In this document: positions 54,333 through 64,000 of the stretch, in pieces
How the letters are laid out: every line of letters starts with the position of its first letter
Numbering within the stretch: the first letter of the stretch is position 1
NCBI GenBank assembly: GCA_004193285.1
Contig: SECP01000045.1
Span: forward strand, 1 to 64,000
Length of the DNA stretch: 64,000 nt
Direction: 5' to 3'
From: Myxococcales bacterium
GTDB lineage: Bacteria; Myxococcota_A; Polyangia; Polyangiales; Polyangiaceae
Made by a program: the position numbers and the translations under genes
The notes under the pieces: generated by a model
Told to the model about the DNA's origin: nothing
Databases searched by the model: none
What the model saw: only the letters and a program-made list of their open reading frames with translations

Positions 54333-55667
54333 CTAGCGGAGGCCCGCTTCGCGCAGTTTGTCTTTCTTGCTCTTCCGCTTGCCCTTCACGCCACCGTTGC
54401 CTTGCGGGGCAACGGGCGGATCCGTCGGCTCGAAGCCGGCGATGACCTCGCGTTCGAGCGAGAGGCGGTGGCGACGCTCGATCACTGCGAAGTGATCGCT
54501 GCTTTTCGCGGTGATGAAGCTGACCGCAACGCCTTCTGTGCCGGCTCTGCCGGTACGGCCGATGCGGTGCACGTAGTCGACAGGAGAGCGGGGCAAGTCG
54601 AAGTTCAATACGACGGGCAGCTCAGCAATATCCAAGCCTCTTCCCGCGAGATCGGTCGCGACCAGCGCCTGCAGACGGCCGGCCTTGAAGTCACGCAGCG
54701 CGCCCGTGCGAGCGCCCTGGCTCAGCTCTCCATGCATGGGCGCGGCCGTCACGCCATGACGCCTCAGCTTTTCCGTCAAGTGCTCGGCTCCGTACTTGGT
54801 GGCAACGAAGACCAAGACGCGCGGCCAGGCGTGCACCCCGAGCAGGTGACGCAAGAGCTCCGTACGACGGCGCTCGTCCACCACGATCGCGCGCTGCGCG
54901 ATGAGGCTCGCGTCGGGCATGGTGCCGGCGTCGATATCGAGCGCCACGGGCTCGCGCAAGAAGCCGTCCATCAGCTCGTGTACGGCGTCAGGAAACGTCG
55001 CGCTGAACAACAAGCGCTGACACCGCGCGGGAACGAGCGCGCGGATCCGCGTCAGCTCTTCGGCGAACCCGAGCGAGAGCAAGCGGTCTGCTTCGTCCAG
55101 CACGATAGTCTGCAACGAGCCCAGCCGTAGCGCGTTCTGGTCCAGCAGGTCGAGCAGACGACCAGGCGTTGCGATCACGATGTCCGCCCCGCCGCGCAGC
55201 GCGAGCATCTGCGGGTTGATCGACACGCCGCCGACGGCGACGACGCTCTTCATGCGGGTGGATAGATGAGCCCCCAAACGGGCGAACGTCTCCGCGGTCT
55301 GAGCGGCCAGCTCTCGCGTGGGCTCCAGCACCAGGGTCGAGACCGGGAGCGGGCGAGGTGCAGACGCTCGCTCAGCCAGACGTTGCAAGATGGGCAGGGC
55401 GAACGCTGCCGTCTTGCCGGAGCCGGTCTTGGCCGACGCCCAAACGTCCGCGCCGCGTAAAACATGGGGAATAGCTGCAGACTGGACGGGCGTGGGCTCG
55501 GTGAAGCCCGAGTCATCCAGCGCGCGCAGCAGTTCATCGGTGAGACCCAGGGCGCGAAAATTCGACAAGCTCCGCCAAACCTTGCACGGCTCGGTGGCGC
55601 TGCCAAAGATCGCCTTGCCGTGCCGCTTGTTACGCGCGCTGGCGCCCAGCCGCGGCGACCCGGCCAA
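54333..55667 (-). CDS. DEAD-box RNA helicase (RhlE-like)
   Basis: FTEPTPVQSAAIPHVLRGADVWASAKTGSGKTAAFALPILQ, IVLDEADRLLS, FSATFP, PMHGELSQGARTGALRDFKAGRLQALVATDLAGRGLDIAELPVVLNFDLPRSPVDYVHRIGRTGRAG. Confidence 0.95.
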   Translation of the reverse strand: MAGSPRLGASARNKRHGKAIFGSATEPCKVWRSLSNFRALGLTDELLRALDDSGFTEPTPVQSAAIPHVLRGADVWASAKTGSGKTAAFALPILQRLAERASAPRPLPVSTLVLEPTRELAAQTAETFARLGAHLSTRMKSVVAVGGVSINPQMLALRGGADIVIATPGRLLDLLDQNALRLGSLQTIVLDEADRLLSLGFAEELTRIRALVPARCQRLLFSATFPDAVHELMDGFLREPVALDIDAGTMPDASLIAQRAIVVDERRRTELLRHLLGVHAWPRVLVFVATKYGAEHLTEKLRRHGVTAAPMHGELSQGARTGALRDFKAGRLQALVATDLAGRGLDIAELPVVLNFDLPRSPVDYVHRIGRTGRAGTEGVAVSFITAKSSDHFAVIERRHRLSLEREVIAGFEPTDPPVAPQGNGGVKGKRKSKKDKLREAGLR

Positions 55668-56310
55668 AATGCAGCTCCCGCGCTGCAGCGGCCCCGCTAG
55701 GCGGCGGTCGGCAAGAGCGGCAGCGCGGGCGTCCGTCCCTACATCGCGAAGCGAGGGGGGGCCCCGACGCGCTTGATCGCATCCGAACTCGTCAGTCGCA
55801 TCGCGTCGACCTAGCGCGGACCGGTCCCCTCGGGCCGATCGGGACTTCGATGTGGTGCCTGTCCCGGATCAAGGGGGCGAGCATCGGCGTTTTTCGATAG
55901 CAGCGGGTGCGATGTGAGGAGCCTTGCGGCAATGCGTTCCGCTAGCTTAAAGTCAGCACCGAAGCCGCGCTGTATAGGGCGCTGCTAACTCGTGCGCCGT
56001 TCAACCCATGCAGGTCCTCATAACACGCAGTCATAAGTCGTGCCGGCGTCGACGCGCTTCATGAGGGCTTTCGCGTGTCGAATCTGAATCCGTGCGTCTT
56101 TCGCGCGACGAGTTGAGTCCGCGGGCCTATGCCAGTCTGATAGACTACGACGACAACCGCGTCGTTCTATTAGGAGCCCGGCATGGCTCCAGGCCGTGGT
56201 AGAAATTCGAGGAGTTGACTTGCTCTTGACGTTGCATTACGAGGTCGCCAGGTCTTGGAGTGTTGGCGGACAGTTACCACGCGGGGACCTGATCAGTGGA
56301 GGAGTCAGCT

Positions 56311-57342
56311 ATGAAGTCAGTTGTGACGATGATGGGATGGGGCGGTGTATTGGGCGCGCTGTTTTTAACGGGATGCAGCGGCCCCGTTGAGGCAACGACC
56401 GAAGAGCCAGCGGCCGGGGCACCGGACGTTTTTGAGCTTTTCGAGAACACCAACCGGCGGCTCGTGAGTGACAGCGCAGACGGGGAATCTGCAGAAAAGC
56501 TACTGCTCGACGACCGGTTGGATGCGTCCGGCAAGGTCCGCGTGCGCGTGTACGAATGCAGCGCCTACGGACAAGTTCTCGAAGTACGCTGCGGCGTTGA
56601 TCCTGATGAGGTTTTGGTCGGAGGAGGCGCATGGGCGGACTACGGGCCTCCCCCACTGAGTTGGGGCGCGCTCCTCGTAGCAAGCGCACCACTTGATGCG
56701 AACCTCGAGACGTGGGTAGGCAAATCCAAGGATCATATGGCGGCAAACCACCACACCCTTCATACCTACGCGGTCGGCATGAAGTTGACTGGAGTTACGC
56801 GCGCCACGCTGCTGGGTACGACATCAGCGAACGCTCCGAAGTACATCGTTTACAGGGAAATGACATCAGGTTCGGATCCGCATCCTTCGGTGGATGCGCC
56901 CCTACCGGGTGGCTATCAAGTTCTAGGCGGAGGCGGTCTGGTCAACTATAGCGGTTGCAACGGAGTCATGTTGACTGCTTCCTATCGGTCGAGCGGGACG
57001 AAGTGGTTTGCCAGCGCGAAAGATCACGAATCACCTTGCTCCGGGACCATCTCGGCCCGTGTAATCGGAGTGACTACGGGGACCATTCCTGGCTTTGGCC
57101 AGTTGCTCACTCAGCAACGAAGCGCATCCATCTTCAGCAATAGCGGTGTGGGTACCATCTCGAAGAACCAAACCAGCGGATGGGCGACGGTTTGCGCAGG
57201 TGGTGCGACGGACGGCAATCGACTGCTGTTCCAGATGAGTCCGACGGATAACGATAACTTCCGCACTGGGTCGAAGGATCACATCACGCCGGCCGCCGGC
57301 GCCACTTTCACTTACGTGATGGAAGTGAAAAAGAAGCCGTAA
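56311..57342 (+). CDS. Lipoprotein of unknown function
   Basis: MKSVVTMMGWGGVLGALFLTGCSGPVEATTEEP lipobox; two related motifs WVGKSKDHMAANHHTLHTYAVGMKL and FASAKDHESPCSGTISARVIGV. Confidence 0.7.
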   Translation: MKSVVTMMGWGGVLGALFLTGCSGPVEATTEEPAAGAPDVFELFENTNRRLVSDSADGESAEKLLLDDRLDASGKVRVRVYECSAYGQVLEVRCGVDPDEVLVGGGAWADYGPPPLSWGALLVASAPLDANLETWVGKSKDHMAANHHTLHTYAVGMKLTGVTRATLLGTTSANAPKYIVYREMTSGSDPHPSVDAPLPGGYQVLGGGGLVNYSGCNGVMLTASYRSSGTKWFASAKDHESPCSGTISARVIGVTTGTIPGFGQLLTQQRSASIFSNSGVGTISKNQTSGWATVCAGGATDGNRLLFQMSPTDNDNFRTGSKDHITPAAGATFTYVMEVKKKP

Positions 57343-57384
57343 TTGTCCTTTGCGCCAGAGCGCCCCCTCGGCACAATCGAGTCG

Positions 57385-58473
57385 ATGAGGAGGTTCCTAA
57401 CAAAGGTATCGTCGGTAGCGATTCGATTCTTTGGGGGGGTGCTCATGTGCGCATGCTCTGCGAACGAGGCTTGGGACTCCTGCTCGAGCCTCGTTGCCGC
57501 GCGCGAGGCGCTTACGTTCGGGGCGACTGGCAGCGCTTTGCTCCGACTGGGCTATGATCAGCGCGCGGCTGTAGTGCGGCTGACTAGCGCGTCAGGCGCC
57601 GGATCATGTTCGGGCACTGTCGTCGCCGCTAGTTGGGTGCTCACAGCCGCTCACTGTGCGGATTTACTGACTGAGAACGACATTCTATATACGACGATGC
57701 ATGGCTGCACGCTGCCACTCGGGCATGTCGCTCGAAAGGTCCATCACCCCAGCCTGGACCTCTTGTTGGTGGAGCTCGACGAGCCATCATCGGCAATGGC
57801 GCCGAGGCCAATTGAGCCTAATGTCGTGCCAGACGAGGCTCAGGATTTACTGCATTCCTTCGTGGAACTTGCGGGGTATGGTCTAACGGACTCGAATGTG
57901 TCGGGTGAACTCCGATTTTTGGTGGCGGAGGTCGTGGGCATCGACGCGTCCGCCATCACCGTCGACGGTCCCGAAAGGTCAGGTGCCTGTTTTGGTGACT
58001 CAGGTGGACCGCTCCTGCAACGCTGTGGCGGGGGTGCGGCTTGTGTCGTCGGAGTGTTGAGCCGCGGCTCTGTCACCTGCGGTGGCATGGACAGCTATAT
58101 CCGCGTCGACGCCGCGCGTGAGTGGCTGGCGGAATACTTGCCGGCGCCTGCGGTGGTTGGCTCGGTCTCCTGCGGTGACGTGAGCGCGGAGGGGATGTGC
58201 CTCGGCGCACGCGCTGTACATTGCGGCGCGAATGGGTTGGTTTCGGCGGGTTGCGACAATTCGGAGCCCTGCTCCTGGTCCGATGACGCTCAGGGCTACA
58301 GGTGCTCAGGTGAGGTGGGTGGCTGCGAGCATGTCACGCAGTTGGGCTTGTGTGCAGGCGAGGTTGCGCTTACGTGCGATGCCGGCCGCCTAGTTGCTCA
58401 AGATTGTCGAGCAAAAAACCAGCGGTGTCTGCGTGCACCTCCTACAGCGGTGGCGCAATGCTGGCACAATTAG
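57385..58473 (+). CDS. Trypsin-like serine protease (S1) with C-terminal Cys-rich extension
   Basis: SGTVVAASWVLTAAHCAD, HHPSLDLLLVELDEP, SGACFGDSGGPLLQRC: His/Asp/Ser triad motifs; C-term paired CGDVSAEGMCLGARAVHCGANGLVSAGCDN... / CAGEVALTCDAGRLVAQDC. Confidence 0.88.
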   Translation: MRRFLTKVSSVAIRFFGGVLMCACSANEAWDSCSSLVAAREALTFGATGSALLRLGYDQRAAVVRLTSASGAGSCSGTVVAASWVLTAAHCADLLTENDILYTTMHGCTLPLGHVARKVHHPSLDLLLVELDEPSSAMAPRPIEPNVVPDEAQDLLHSFVELAGYGLTDSNVSGELRFLVAEVVGIDASAITVDGPERSGACFGDSGGPLLQRCGGGAACVVGVLSRGSVTCGGMDSYIRVDAAREWLAEYLPAPAVVGSVSCGDVSAEGMCLGARAVHCGANGLVSAGCDNSEPCSWSDDAQGYRCSGEVGGCEHVTQLGLCAGEVALTCDAGRLVAQDCRAKNQRCLRAPPTAVAQCWHN

Positions 58474-58627
58474 TCCTCTCGTCTCTCGCTGCTGGTCTCC
58501 CTTTTTCTTTTCCTAAACTGCAATTGCAGGCACGTCTCCGTGCTCTAGGAGCGCCACTGTCGAGTGCAGATTTGCGCTAGCCCGATCGCCGCTGGCGCCC
58601 CCGAATGCGGTGTGACACCCTGCTCGA

Positions 58628-59923
58628 GTGAGGCGCAGCAACGGGGTTGTTGGAGCGGTGCTGGCCTTCGTCTTGCTCGCTGCCGGGTGCAGTGGTCGGA
58701 CGATGGGCGGCCCTGGCGGACCGAGTGGTGCCGCCGGCGAGGGACCGTCGACAGGCGGCGCGGCGGTTGGCGGTACCATCGGCGCCGGCGGTTCGAGCTC
58801 CCAAGCAGGGAGAGCCGGCGGTGGCGTGGCGGGCGCTGCTCGCGGCGCAACGAGCGGGGCCGGCGGCGGCGGCGGAGCAGCGACGGCTGAGGGGATGCTG
58901 CGGGATTTCTTGGGCGATTCGGAGTTCCCCGATGACTTTTGGCAACCTGCAGCCGCGGGCGAGAGTGACATCGACCCAGCGCCGCTCGAGCAGGCGCTGA
59001 AGTTGATAGAGACGTCCGGCTGGGAGATCCACTCGTTTCTCATCGCCAAAAATGGGCGCCTCGCCTTCGAGCGCTACGGCTTCAATCGCGGTGCGAACCC
59101 CGCCGATCCGAATCAGGTTCCGCACCAGGTCTTGCCGAACGAACGGCAGCTGCAATTCTCGACGACGAAGTCGTTCTTGTCCGCGCTCGTCGGGGTCGCG
59201 CTCAGCGAAGGCGCGTTCAAGGACCTGAAGGTTCGCGCTGCCGACTACTTTCCCGACTACGCGACGCTGAACCCAACTGCGGAAAAGTCCTCGATCACGC
59301 TCGAGGACTTACTCACCATGCGGAGCGGGCTCGAGTTCATGGAGGGCGACCAATCTACCTTTGGTACGCCTGACCCCGCTCGGGCGATGATGACTCGAGC
59401 GGTCGAGGACACCCCGGTAGGAACGGTTTGGAACTACAGCTCGGGCGGCGCCAACATCATCGCCGAAATGCTGCGCGTCGCTACGGGTAAGACTCCCCTC
59501 GAGTACGGGAAGGACAAGCTATTCGGCCCCATCGGAATCGACTCGCCGCCCTGGGACGCTGGGCACAGCGGGACGAGCTTCGGCGGCTTCGGCCTCGCGC
59601 TCACGGCCCGGGAGATGGCGCGGTTCGGCGAGCTCTTTCGTAACTCCGGAAAGTGGAACGGCCAATCCGTCATCCCGAGCGGCTGGACAGACGAATCGGT
59701 AGCGCCGCGTTGCGCCAGCCCCTGGGGCGGCCAGTACGGGTACTTGTGGTGGATCCCCAACTTGCCTGGCTTCTTCAACGCGCTCGGCTCATTCGGTCAA
59801 ATGATTTACGTGAGCCGTGAGCGAGGCCTCGTGGTCGTGTTCACGGCGTACATGCAGAACGACGTGGCTAAGAACAACCTCGAGCGCCTGATCCGCGACT
59901 ACGTGCTGCCCGCGACGCACTGA
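58628..59923 (+). CDS. Lipoprotein serine hydrolase, beta-lactamase/class C PBP family
   Basis: VLAFVLLAAGCSGRT lipobox; GGG linker; QFSTTKSFLSALVGVAL (SxxK), WNYSSGGANIIAEML, GGQYGYLWWIP. Confidence 0.88.
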   Translation: MRRSNGVVGAVLAFVLLAAGCSGRTMGGPGGPSGAAGEGPSTGGAAVGGTIGAGGSSSQAGRAGGGVAGAARGATSGAGGGGGAATAEGMLRDFLGDSEFPDDFWQPAAAGESDIDPAPLEQALKLIETSGWEIHSFLIAKNGRLAFERYGFNRGANPADPNQVPHQVLPNERQLQFSTTKSFLSALVGVALSEGAFKDLKVRAADYFPDYATLNPTAEKSSITLEDLLTMRSGLEFMEGDQSTFGTPDPARAMMTRAVEDTPVGTVWNYSSGGANIIAEMLRVATGKTPLEYGKDKLFGPIGIDSPPWDAGHSGTSFGGFGLALTAREMARFGELFRNSGKWNGQSVIPSGWTDESVAPRCASPWGGQYGYLWWIPNLPGFFNALGSFGQMIYVSRERGLVVVFTAYMQNDVAKNNLERLIRDYVLPATH

Positions 59924-60002
59924 CGCCACCCCCCCGTTTGCAGGCATGCAGTGGGCACGACGGCGGCGCTCACCGCGGCACACCGCTTGCTACGCATGAA
60001 GC

Positions 60003-60338
60003 ATGACGTTCCGTCTCAGTTTCTTGGTCAGCCTGGCCGCGCTGGCGTGCACGCCGGAGCCTGCTCGAAACCCCGACGCTGTCAGTCAGCCGCGACAGCC
60101 GGACGGCGCCGCGCAGTCGGGCGCTACGACGGCGGAGCAGGTAACGACCCAAACGCCTGCGCTGACGGAGAGCACGGCCGTCGATCACGGCCCTGCCAGC
60201 GCGACCGCCGCCCCGCGCTCCACGACTGCATTCTCGCCGAGCGACGGCGCGTCGGGGCCGTCGTCGACGCAAGCGAACCCCAGCGCAAGTCCAGCGCCTG
60301 ACGTGCCGAACGCGATGCCTCAGCCCGACGCGCTTTGA
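60003..60338 (+). CDS. Small Pro/Ala/Ser-rich putative lipoprotein
   Basis: MTFRLSFLVSLAALACTPEPARNP lipobox-like; low-complexity remainder. Confidence 0.45.
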   Translation: MTFRLSFLVSLAALACTPEPARNPDAVSQPRQPDGAAQSGATTAEQVTTQTPALTESTAVDHGPASATAAPRSTTAFSPSDGASGPSSTQANPSASPAPDVPNAMPQPDAL

Positions 60339-60349
60339 GCGCGCCCCGG

Positions 60350-61816
60350 CTACTTCGCCACGCGAACGAGGGTGGAGTCGCCAAACCCCAATCCTGCAGA
60401 GAAATAGACGTAGTGGTCATCGACGTGGAAGATGGACGTCGCTTGGGAGTCGTGCGCGGGCACCACCGGGGAGAGCTGCTGCGGGGTGCCGCCGCACAGC
60501 GGTACGCGGTACAGCGCGTCGAGTTGTTTGAAGTAGGCGTACTTCTCGTCGGTGATCAAACCTTCAGGCAGGTTGAGCCCGGTGGCTACGTCCTCAATCT
60601 CAGCCGCGGGAGCGTCGGCTTTGAAGCGGCGTAGCTTGCCGTTGGGCGACGCCTGCTTGTGCGTCCAATAGACGTAGTCGCCCTGACGCTTCATGAAGGC
60701 GCCCGCGGCCGCCACCGCGATGAGCTCGGTCGCCGCCGCGGGCGCGCCTGCCACCGGAGCGCGGTACACGCTGACCGTGCTCTGCGCGGTGCGCAGCTCG
60801 AGCCAAAGCACGTGCTGCTCGAAGACCTGCAGGTTGTAGCTGAGCCCGAGGCCGCTCACGACGACCGTCGAGGTAGTCTCTGCTTTCGCCCGCTTCTCGA
60901 TCGTGGAAGGCTGAACGCTGCCGGCGGCGGCGTGCGTGTTGTGATTCCACCAAAAAGTGTCGCCGATCAACTGCAGATCGTCGAAACGCTGGTTGTTCTC
61001 GAACGTGTACGCGACGCTCACGTCCGCCGGGCCCGTAGCGCTCAGCGGGAACCCGTAAAGGTGACTGGGGCTCTCCTGCAGCCCGAATAGCACCTTCGTG
61101 CCGTCCACCACGATGCCGCGCATCGCGACCACGCTCACGTTATTGTAAGCCTTGAGCTGAGTACCGAGCACATCCGCGCCTGGTTCCAGCGGCGCGCTAC
61201 GCACCTCCGAGAGATCGTTGTTGCCCCAGCACGTGATCATGTACGCGGTGGTCGCGGTGAAGGCGCCGGAACAAAAATTCGACGACACGTTCGGATCTAG
61301 GATCACGGTCGGTCCGCACAGCCCGCTCGTGCACTGCGCGGCGGCGCCGCAGATGCGATCGCACCGACCGCAGTTGCTCTCGTCACTCGTCACATCGGTT
61401 TCGCAGTCGGTGGCGTCGCCGTCGCAGTCTGCGGTGCCGGCCGGGCATAGCGTCCCCGGCGCGTCCACGATGCACTCTTCGCTCGCGGCGCCGCCAGCAC
61501 CTCCGGCGCCGCCGGTCGTCGCCTGGCCCCCCGCGTCTGCACCTGCGAGTGACACCGGTTTGCCGCCCTCGCCGTCCATGCCGCCGGCGTTGGTACCGGC
61601 AGATCCTGCTACTGCGGCTTCACCGGCGTCTGCCCTCGTGCCGTCGCCCGCATCCGAGCCGCCTCCGCCTGCGCTCGGCGCGCCGCCCTCACCGCCGCTG
61701 GGGAAGCTCGCGCCCGGCTGCTGTTTGCTCCCGTCGTCAGAGCCGCAGGCTGCCACTCCCAGGGTAACTCCGAGGCCAAACAACGATCCCGTTCGCAACC
61801 AAACCAGCGCACGCAT
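60350..61816 (-). CDS. Lipoprotein with Cys-rich module and beta-propeller-like body
   Basis: MRALVWLRTGSLFGLGVTLGVAACGSDDG lipobox; DCDGDATDCETDVTSDESNCGRCDRICGAAAQCTSGLC; repeated short blade motifs. Confidence 0.8.
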   Translation of the reverse strand: MRALVWLRTGSLFGLGVTLGVAACGSDDGSKQQPGASFPSGGEGGAPSAGGGGSDAGDGTRADAGEAAVAGSAGTNAGGMDGEGGKPVSLAGADAGGQATTGGAGGAGGAASEECIVDAPGTLCPAGTADCDGDATDCETDVTSDESNCGRCDRICGAAAQCTSGLCGPTVILDPNVSSNFCSGAFTATTAYMITCWGNNDLSEVRSAPLEPGADVLGTQLKAYNNVSVVAMRGIVVDGTKVLFGLQESPSHLYGFPLSATGPADVSVAYTFENNQRFDDLQLIGDTFWWNHNTHAAAGSVQPSTIEKRAKAETTSTVVVSGLGLSYNLQVFEQHVLWLELRTAQSTVSVYRAPVAGAPAAATELIAVAAAGAFMKRQGDYVYWTHKQASPNGKLRRFKADAPAAEIEDVATGLNLPEGLITDEKYAYFKQLDALYRVPLCGGTPQQLSPVVPAHDSQATSIFHVDDHYVYFSAGLGFGDSTLVRVAK

Positions 61817-61930
61817 GGCCCGCGAGTATGCCGCCCCTTGCGCCTCCCTCACCATAGGTCGAAAGGCCTACGCAAGGGCGCTACGACCAGCGCGCACACG
61901 AATCCGCAACGGGGATAACTCGTTCAGAGC

Positions 61931-63394
61931 TCAACGAGAGAACGCGGTCAGCTCCGCGAGCAAGCTCGCGTTGTCCATCGGCGAGAGAAACGTCGAGGGC
62001 TGGCCTTTGAAGTAGGCGGTGAACACGCTCTCGAAGCCGTTCTTTTGCGAAACGCTCAGGATGGTCGGCTGCAGGGCCTCCCCGTCCGCCGTGGGCGTGA
62101 CGTACGTGTCGTGAGTCACGAACTGGCCGATGAGGCCGAAGGCGGTGCTCGCGGGCACGTACGGGTCGAGCGCGGACTTGTACGTGAAGTACAGGGCGGA
62201 TATCGAGGTTGCGCGCAGCCGCTCGTGCACCACTCGAATCCATTCGAGTCGTTTCTCGGCTGGCTGCTGGCGGTTGACGCCGTACTCGGTGATGATCAGC
62301 GGAGCGCTGCCGATTTTGTCGCGTTCGGCGACCTTGGCATCGATGGCGTTTTCCACGGTCTGGCGGCTGAAGGACGCCGCGCCAGCGCTGGTGTACTCGT
62401 AGGGATCGTACAGGTGGAACACGTACGCGATGTTCGTGCCGGTGACGGGCACGAAGTGGCGCTCCCAAATGACGCCCTGCTCCCCGCTATCCACGACCGG
62501 TTGCTGGGTCACGCCGTCGTAGTACGTTTCGCCGGGGTTGGCCTCGCGGCTGTTGTACTCCGGTACGAAGATGACGTGCTTCCGATCCACCTCACGGATT
62601 GCGTCGCAGAGCGCTTGGTACTTCGCCTGGTAGCTCGCGAGCCCACCGTCTGCGTCGGAGGGCAAGCGCGGCTCGTTGATCAGCTCATAGCCGGCCACTT
62701 CCGGCAGCTCTGCCAGCGTCTCCGCCACCGTCTTCCACATGCGCAGCGTCGCCGCAAAGTAGTCCGGATCTTCGAAGATGGAGCGCTCGCGCTCGGGCGC
62801 GGGCTTCAGGCGCTCGACGCTATCGCTCTGATTGTCCAGTCCCATCGGCATAGCCAGGTTGACGATCATGTACATGCCGAGCGTACCGATGCGCCGGGCG
62901 TGGGCACGAAGGAGCGCCAAATTCTGAGCTTGTTTGGGATTGTCGGAGGCGAATAGCTCGTAGTTGACGTCGTAGCGAACGGCATGCAGCGAAAGCCCCT
63001 GCAAGATCTCGAAATCTGCGTCCCCCAGCACCCACGAGTACTGCTCCTCCGGTCGCACCAGTGGGTCCTTGTTGGCGGTCGCAAGCGCGTCGGAGGTGCC
63101 CGAGACCCACTGACCCCAGCTTTGATTGGCAAGGCCAACCCCCGTCAATCGCACCGGCAGGGAGCCATCGGTGACGAATGCATTCCCCTCCGTGTGCAGC
63201 CACGGCAGCCCCATTGCACCGGCAGCTCCGCCGCCTGAGTTGCCGCCGCCGGTCGCGGCCCCCGCGCCGGCCGAATCGGTCGGCGCGCCACTCCCACCCG
63301 TCGCGGGTGACTTGGAGCCGCTAGCGCAGCCCAATTGAGCGGTAAAGAACAGGAAATACAGCAGATTCCGGAGGCGCTCGGCGCGTCGGCTCAT
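61931..63394 (-). CDS. Lipoprotein glycoside hydrolase family 5
   Basis: LLYFLFFTAQLGCASGS lipobox; RLTGVGLANQSWGQW, HAVRYDVNYELF, VAGYELINEPRLPSDADGG, IAYVFHLYDPYEY, LIITEYGVNRQ. Confidence 0.85.
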   Translation of the reverse strand: MSRRAERLRNLLYFLFFTAQLGCASGSKSPATGGSGAPTDSAGAGAATGGGNSGGGAAGAMGLPWLHTEGNAFVTDGSLPVRLTGVGLANQSWGQWVSGTSDALATANKDPLVRPEEQYSWVLGDADFEILQGLSLHAVRYDVNYELFASDNPKQAQNLALLRAHARRIGTLGMYMIVNLAMPMGLDNQSDSVERLKPAPERERSIFEDPDYFAATLRMWKTVAETLAELPEVAGYELINEPRLPSDADGGLASYQAKYQALCDAIREVDRKHVIFVPEYNSREANPGETYYDGVTQQPVVDSGEQGVIWERHFVPVTGTNIAYVFHLYDPYEYTSAGAASFSRQTVENAIDAKVAERDKIGSAPLIITEYGVNRQQPAEKRLEWIRVVHERLRATSISALYFTYKSALDPYVPASTAFGLIGQFVTHDTYVTPTADGEALQPTILSVSQKNGFESVFTAYFKGQPSTFLSPMDNASLLAELTAFSR

Positions 63395-63486
63395 GAGCTC
63401 AAGCTAACTGCCGCGCCTGCGTAGGGCTTCGCATTTTGTGATCCGCGAGGGCGACGCCTCACTTCTTGCGAGCTCGCTCCGCGAGC

Positions 63487-64000
63487 TCAGATCAGGCGGA
63501 TGCGTTCGCCGAGCGGAATGCTTCGGCGCATGGCGGCGCGGCGCACCTCGAGCGAAGCGAACGCGGACGGGCTGTCTCCGGTTTGCTCCCTGAGGATGCG
63601 ATGACATTGCGAATAGCTGCCAAAACCCGCGTCGAGCGCCGCGCCGAGTAAATTGGTTTGCCCCTCGTCCAGCGCGCGCAAGAAGCGACCCAGCCGGAGG
63701 CGATTGCGGTACTCCGGAAGAGAAATGCCGAGCTCGTGGGAGAACTTTCGGCTCAGCGCCTCCGGCCCCAAGCCAGCGCGACGCGCCAACTCCTCGCGCC
63801 CGAGACTCGGGTCCAGGATGAGGTGCCGCAGGCTCTTCTGGATGGCGACGTGAACGGAGGCGCGTTGACTCTGGCTGGTGCGCCCCGCGCTGAGGGCCAA
63901 GCTCAGGAGCCGGAGCAGCAGCTCATCGCGCTCCGCCTCGTACGGGCCCGCGAAGGCGGTGCGGCACATGTCACTGAGCTCGTGGCACGCGTCGCTGTCT
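63487..64000 (-). CDS. AraC-family transcriptional regulator, N-terminus beyond right edge
   Basis: LGREELARRAGLGPEALSRKFSHELGISLPEYRNRLRLGRFLRALDEGQTNLLGAALDAGFGSYSQCHRILREQTGDSPSAF; frame open to the window end. Confidence 0.85.
   Translation of the reverse strand, partial: DSDACHELSDMCRTAFAGPYEAERDELLLRLLSLALSAGRTSQSQRASVHVAIQKSLRHLILDPSLGREELARRAGLGPEALSRKFSHELGISLPEYRNRLRLGRFLRALDEGQTNLLGAALDAGFGSYSQCHRILREQTGDSPSAFASLEVRRAAMRRSIPLGERIRLI

Noticed and set aside
62045-62956. 303-aa plus-strand ORF
   Set aside because: Antisense to the second GH5 gene, which has clear catalytic motifs.
1-64000. CRISPR arrays, tRNA/rRNA genes, transposases, integrases, phage genes
   Set aside because: None recognised. 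The only tandem repeats are coding low-complexity linkers, RTX/DUF7151-like repeats and one hexanucleotide tract. A tRNAscan/Infernal run would be needed to exclude small RNAs.

Overview
High-GC window with dense coding. Its character (many secreted lipoproteins with Gly/Ser/Ala-rich linkers, orphan kinases and hybrid histidine kinases) suggests a myxobacterium, probably Polyangiales; this taxonomic call is inference only. Roughly 45-50 genes are supportable. Main blocks: (a) secreted or lipid-anchored carbohydrate-active and hydrolytic proteins: PL1 and PL9 pectate lyases, two GH5 glycoside hydrolases, a ricin-lectin/FN3/sugar-dehydrogenase fusion, a trypsin-like protease and a beta-lactamase-fold hydrolase; (b) a compact minus-strand gene run (about 21.1-29.6 kb) with two tandem lipoprotein + RTX-repeat protein pairs, followed by two translationally coupled paralogous lipoproteins carrying HExxH-x14-E motifs, which is the best candidate for an undescribed system; (c) a regulatory/metabolic island (30.5-43.4 kb) with a response regulator, a histidine kinase that appears to lack its phospho-acceptor His, a phosphoketolase split into two ORFs by a 4-nt ATGA overlap, acetate kinase, a CBS-domain protein, an NtrC-type regulator and a CheB-CheR-PAS-HK-REC hybrid; (d) an AraC regulator + NitT/TauT-type ABC transporter + isochorismatase-family hydrolase operon (48.1-52.6 kb). 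Several gene remnants are visible: a metal-binding-motif protein broken at a C6 tract, an N-lobe-only kinase, a sigma-54 activator fragment, an OMF C-terminal fossil and others. No rRNA, tRNA, CRISPR array or transposase was recognised. All calls are from reading the sequence and supplied ORFs; no database search was run.
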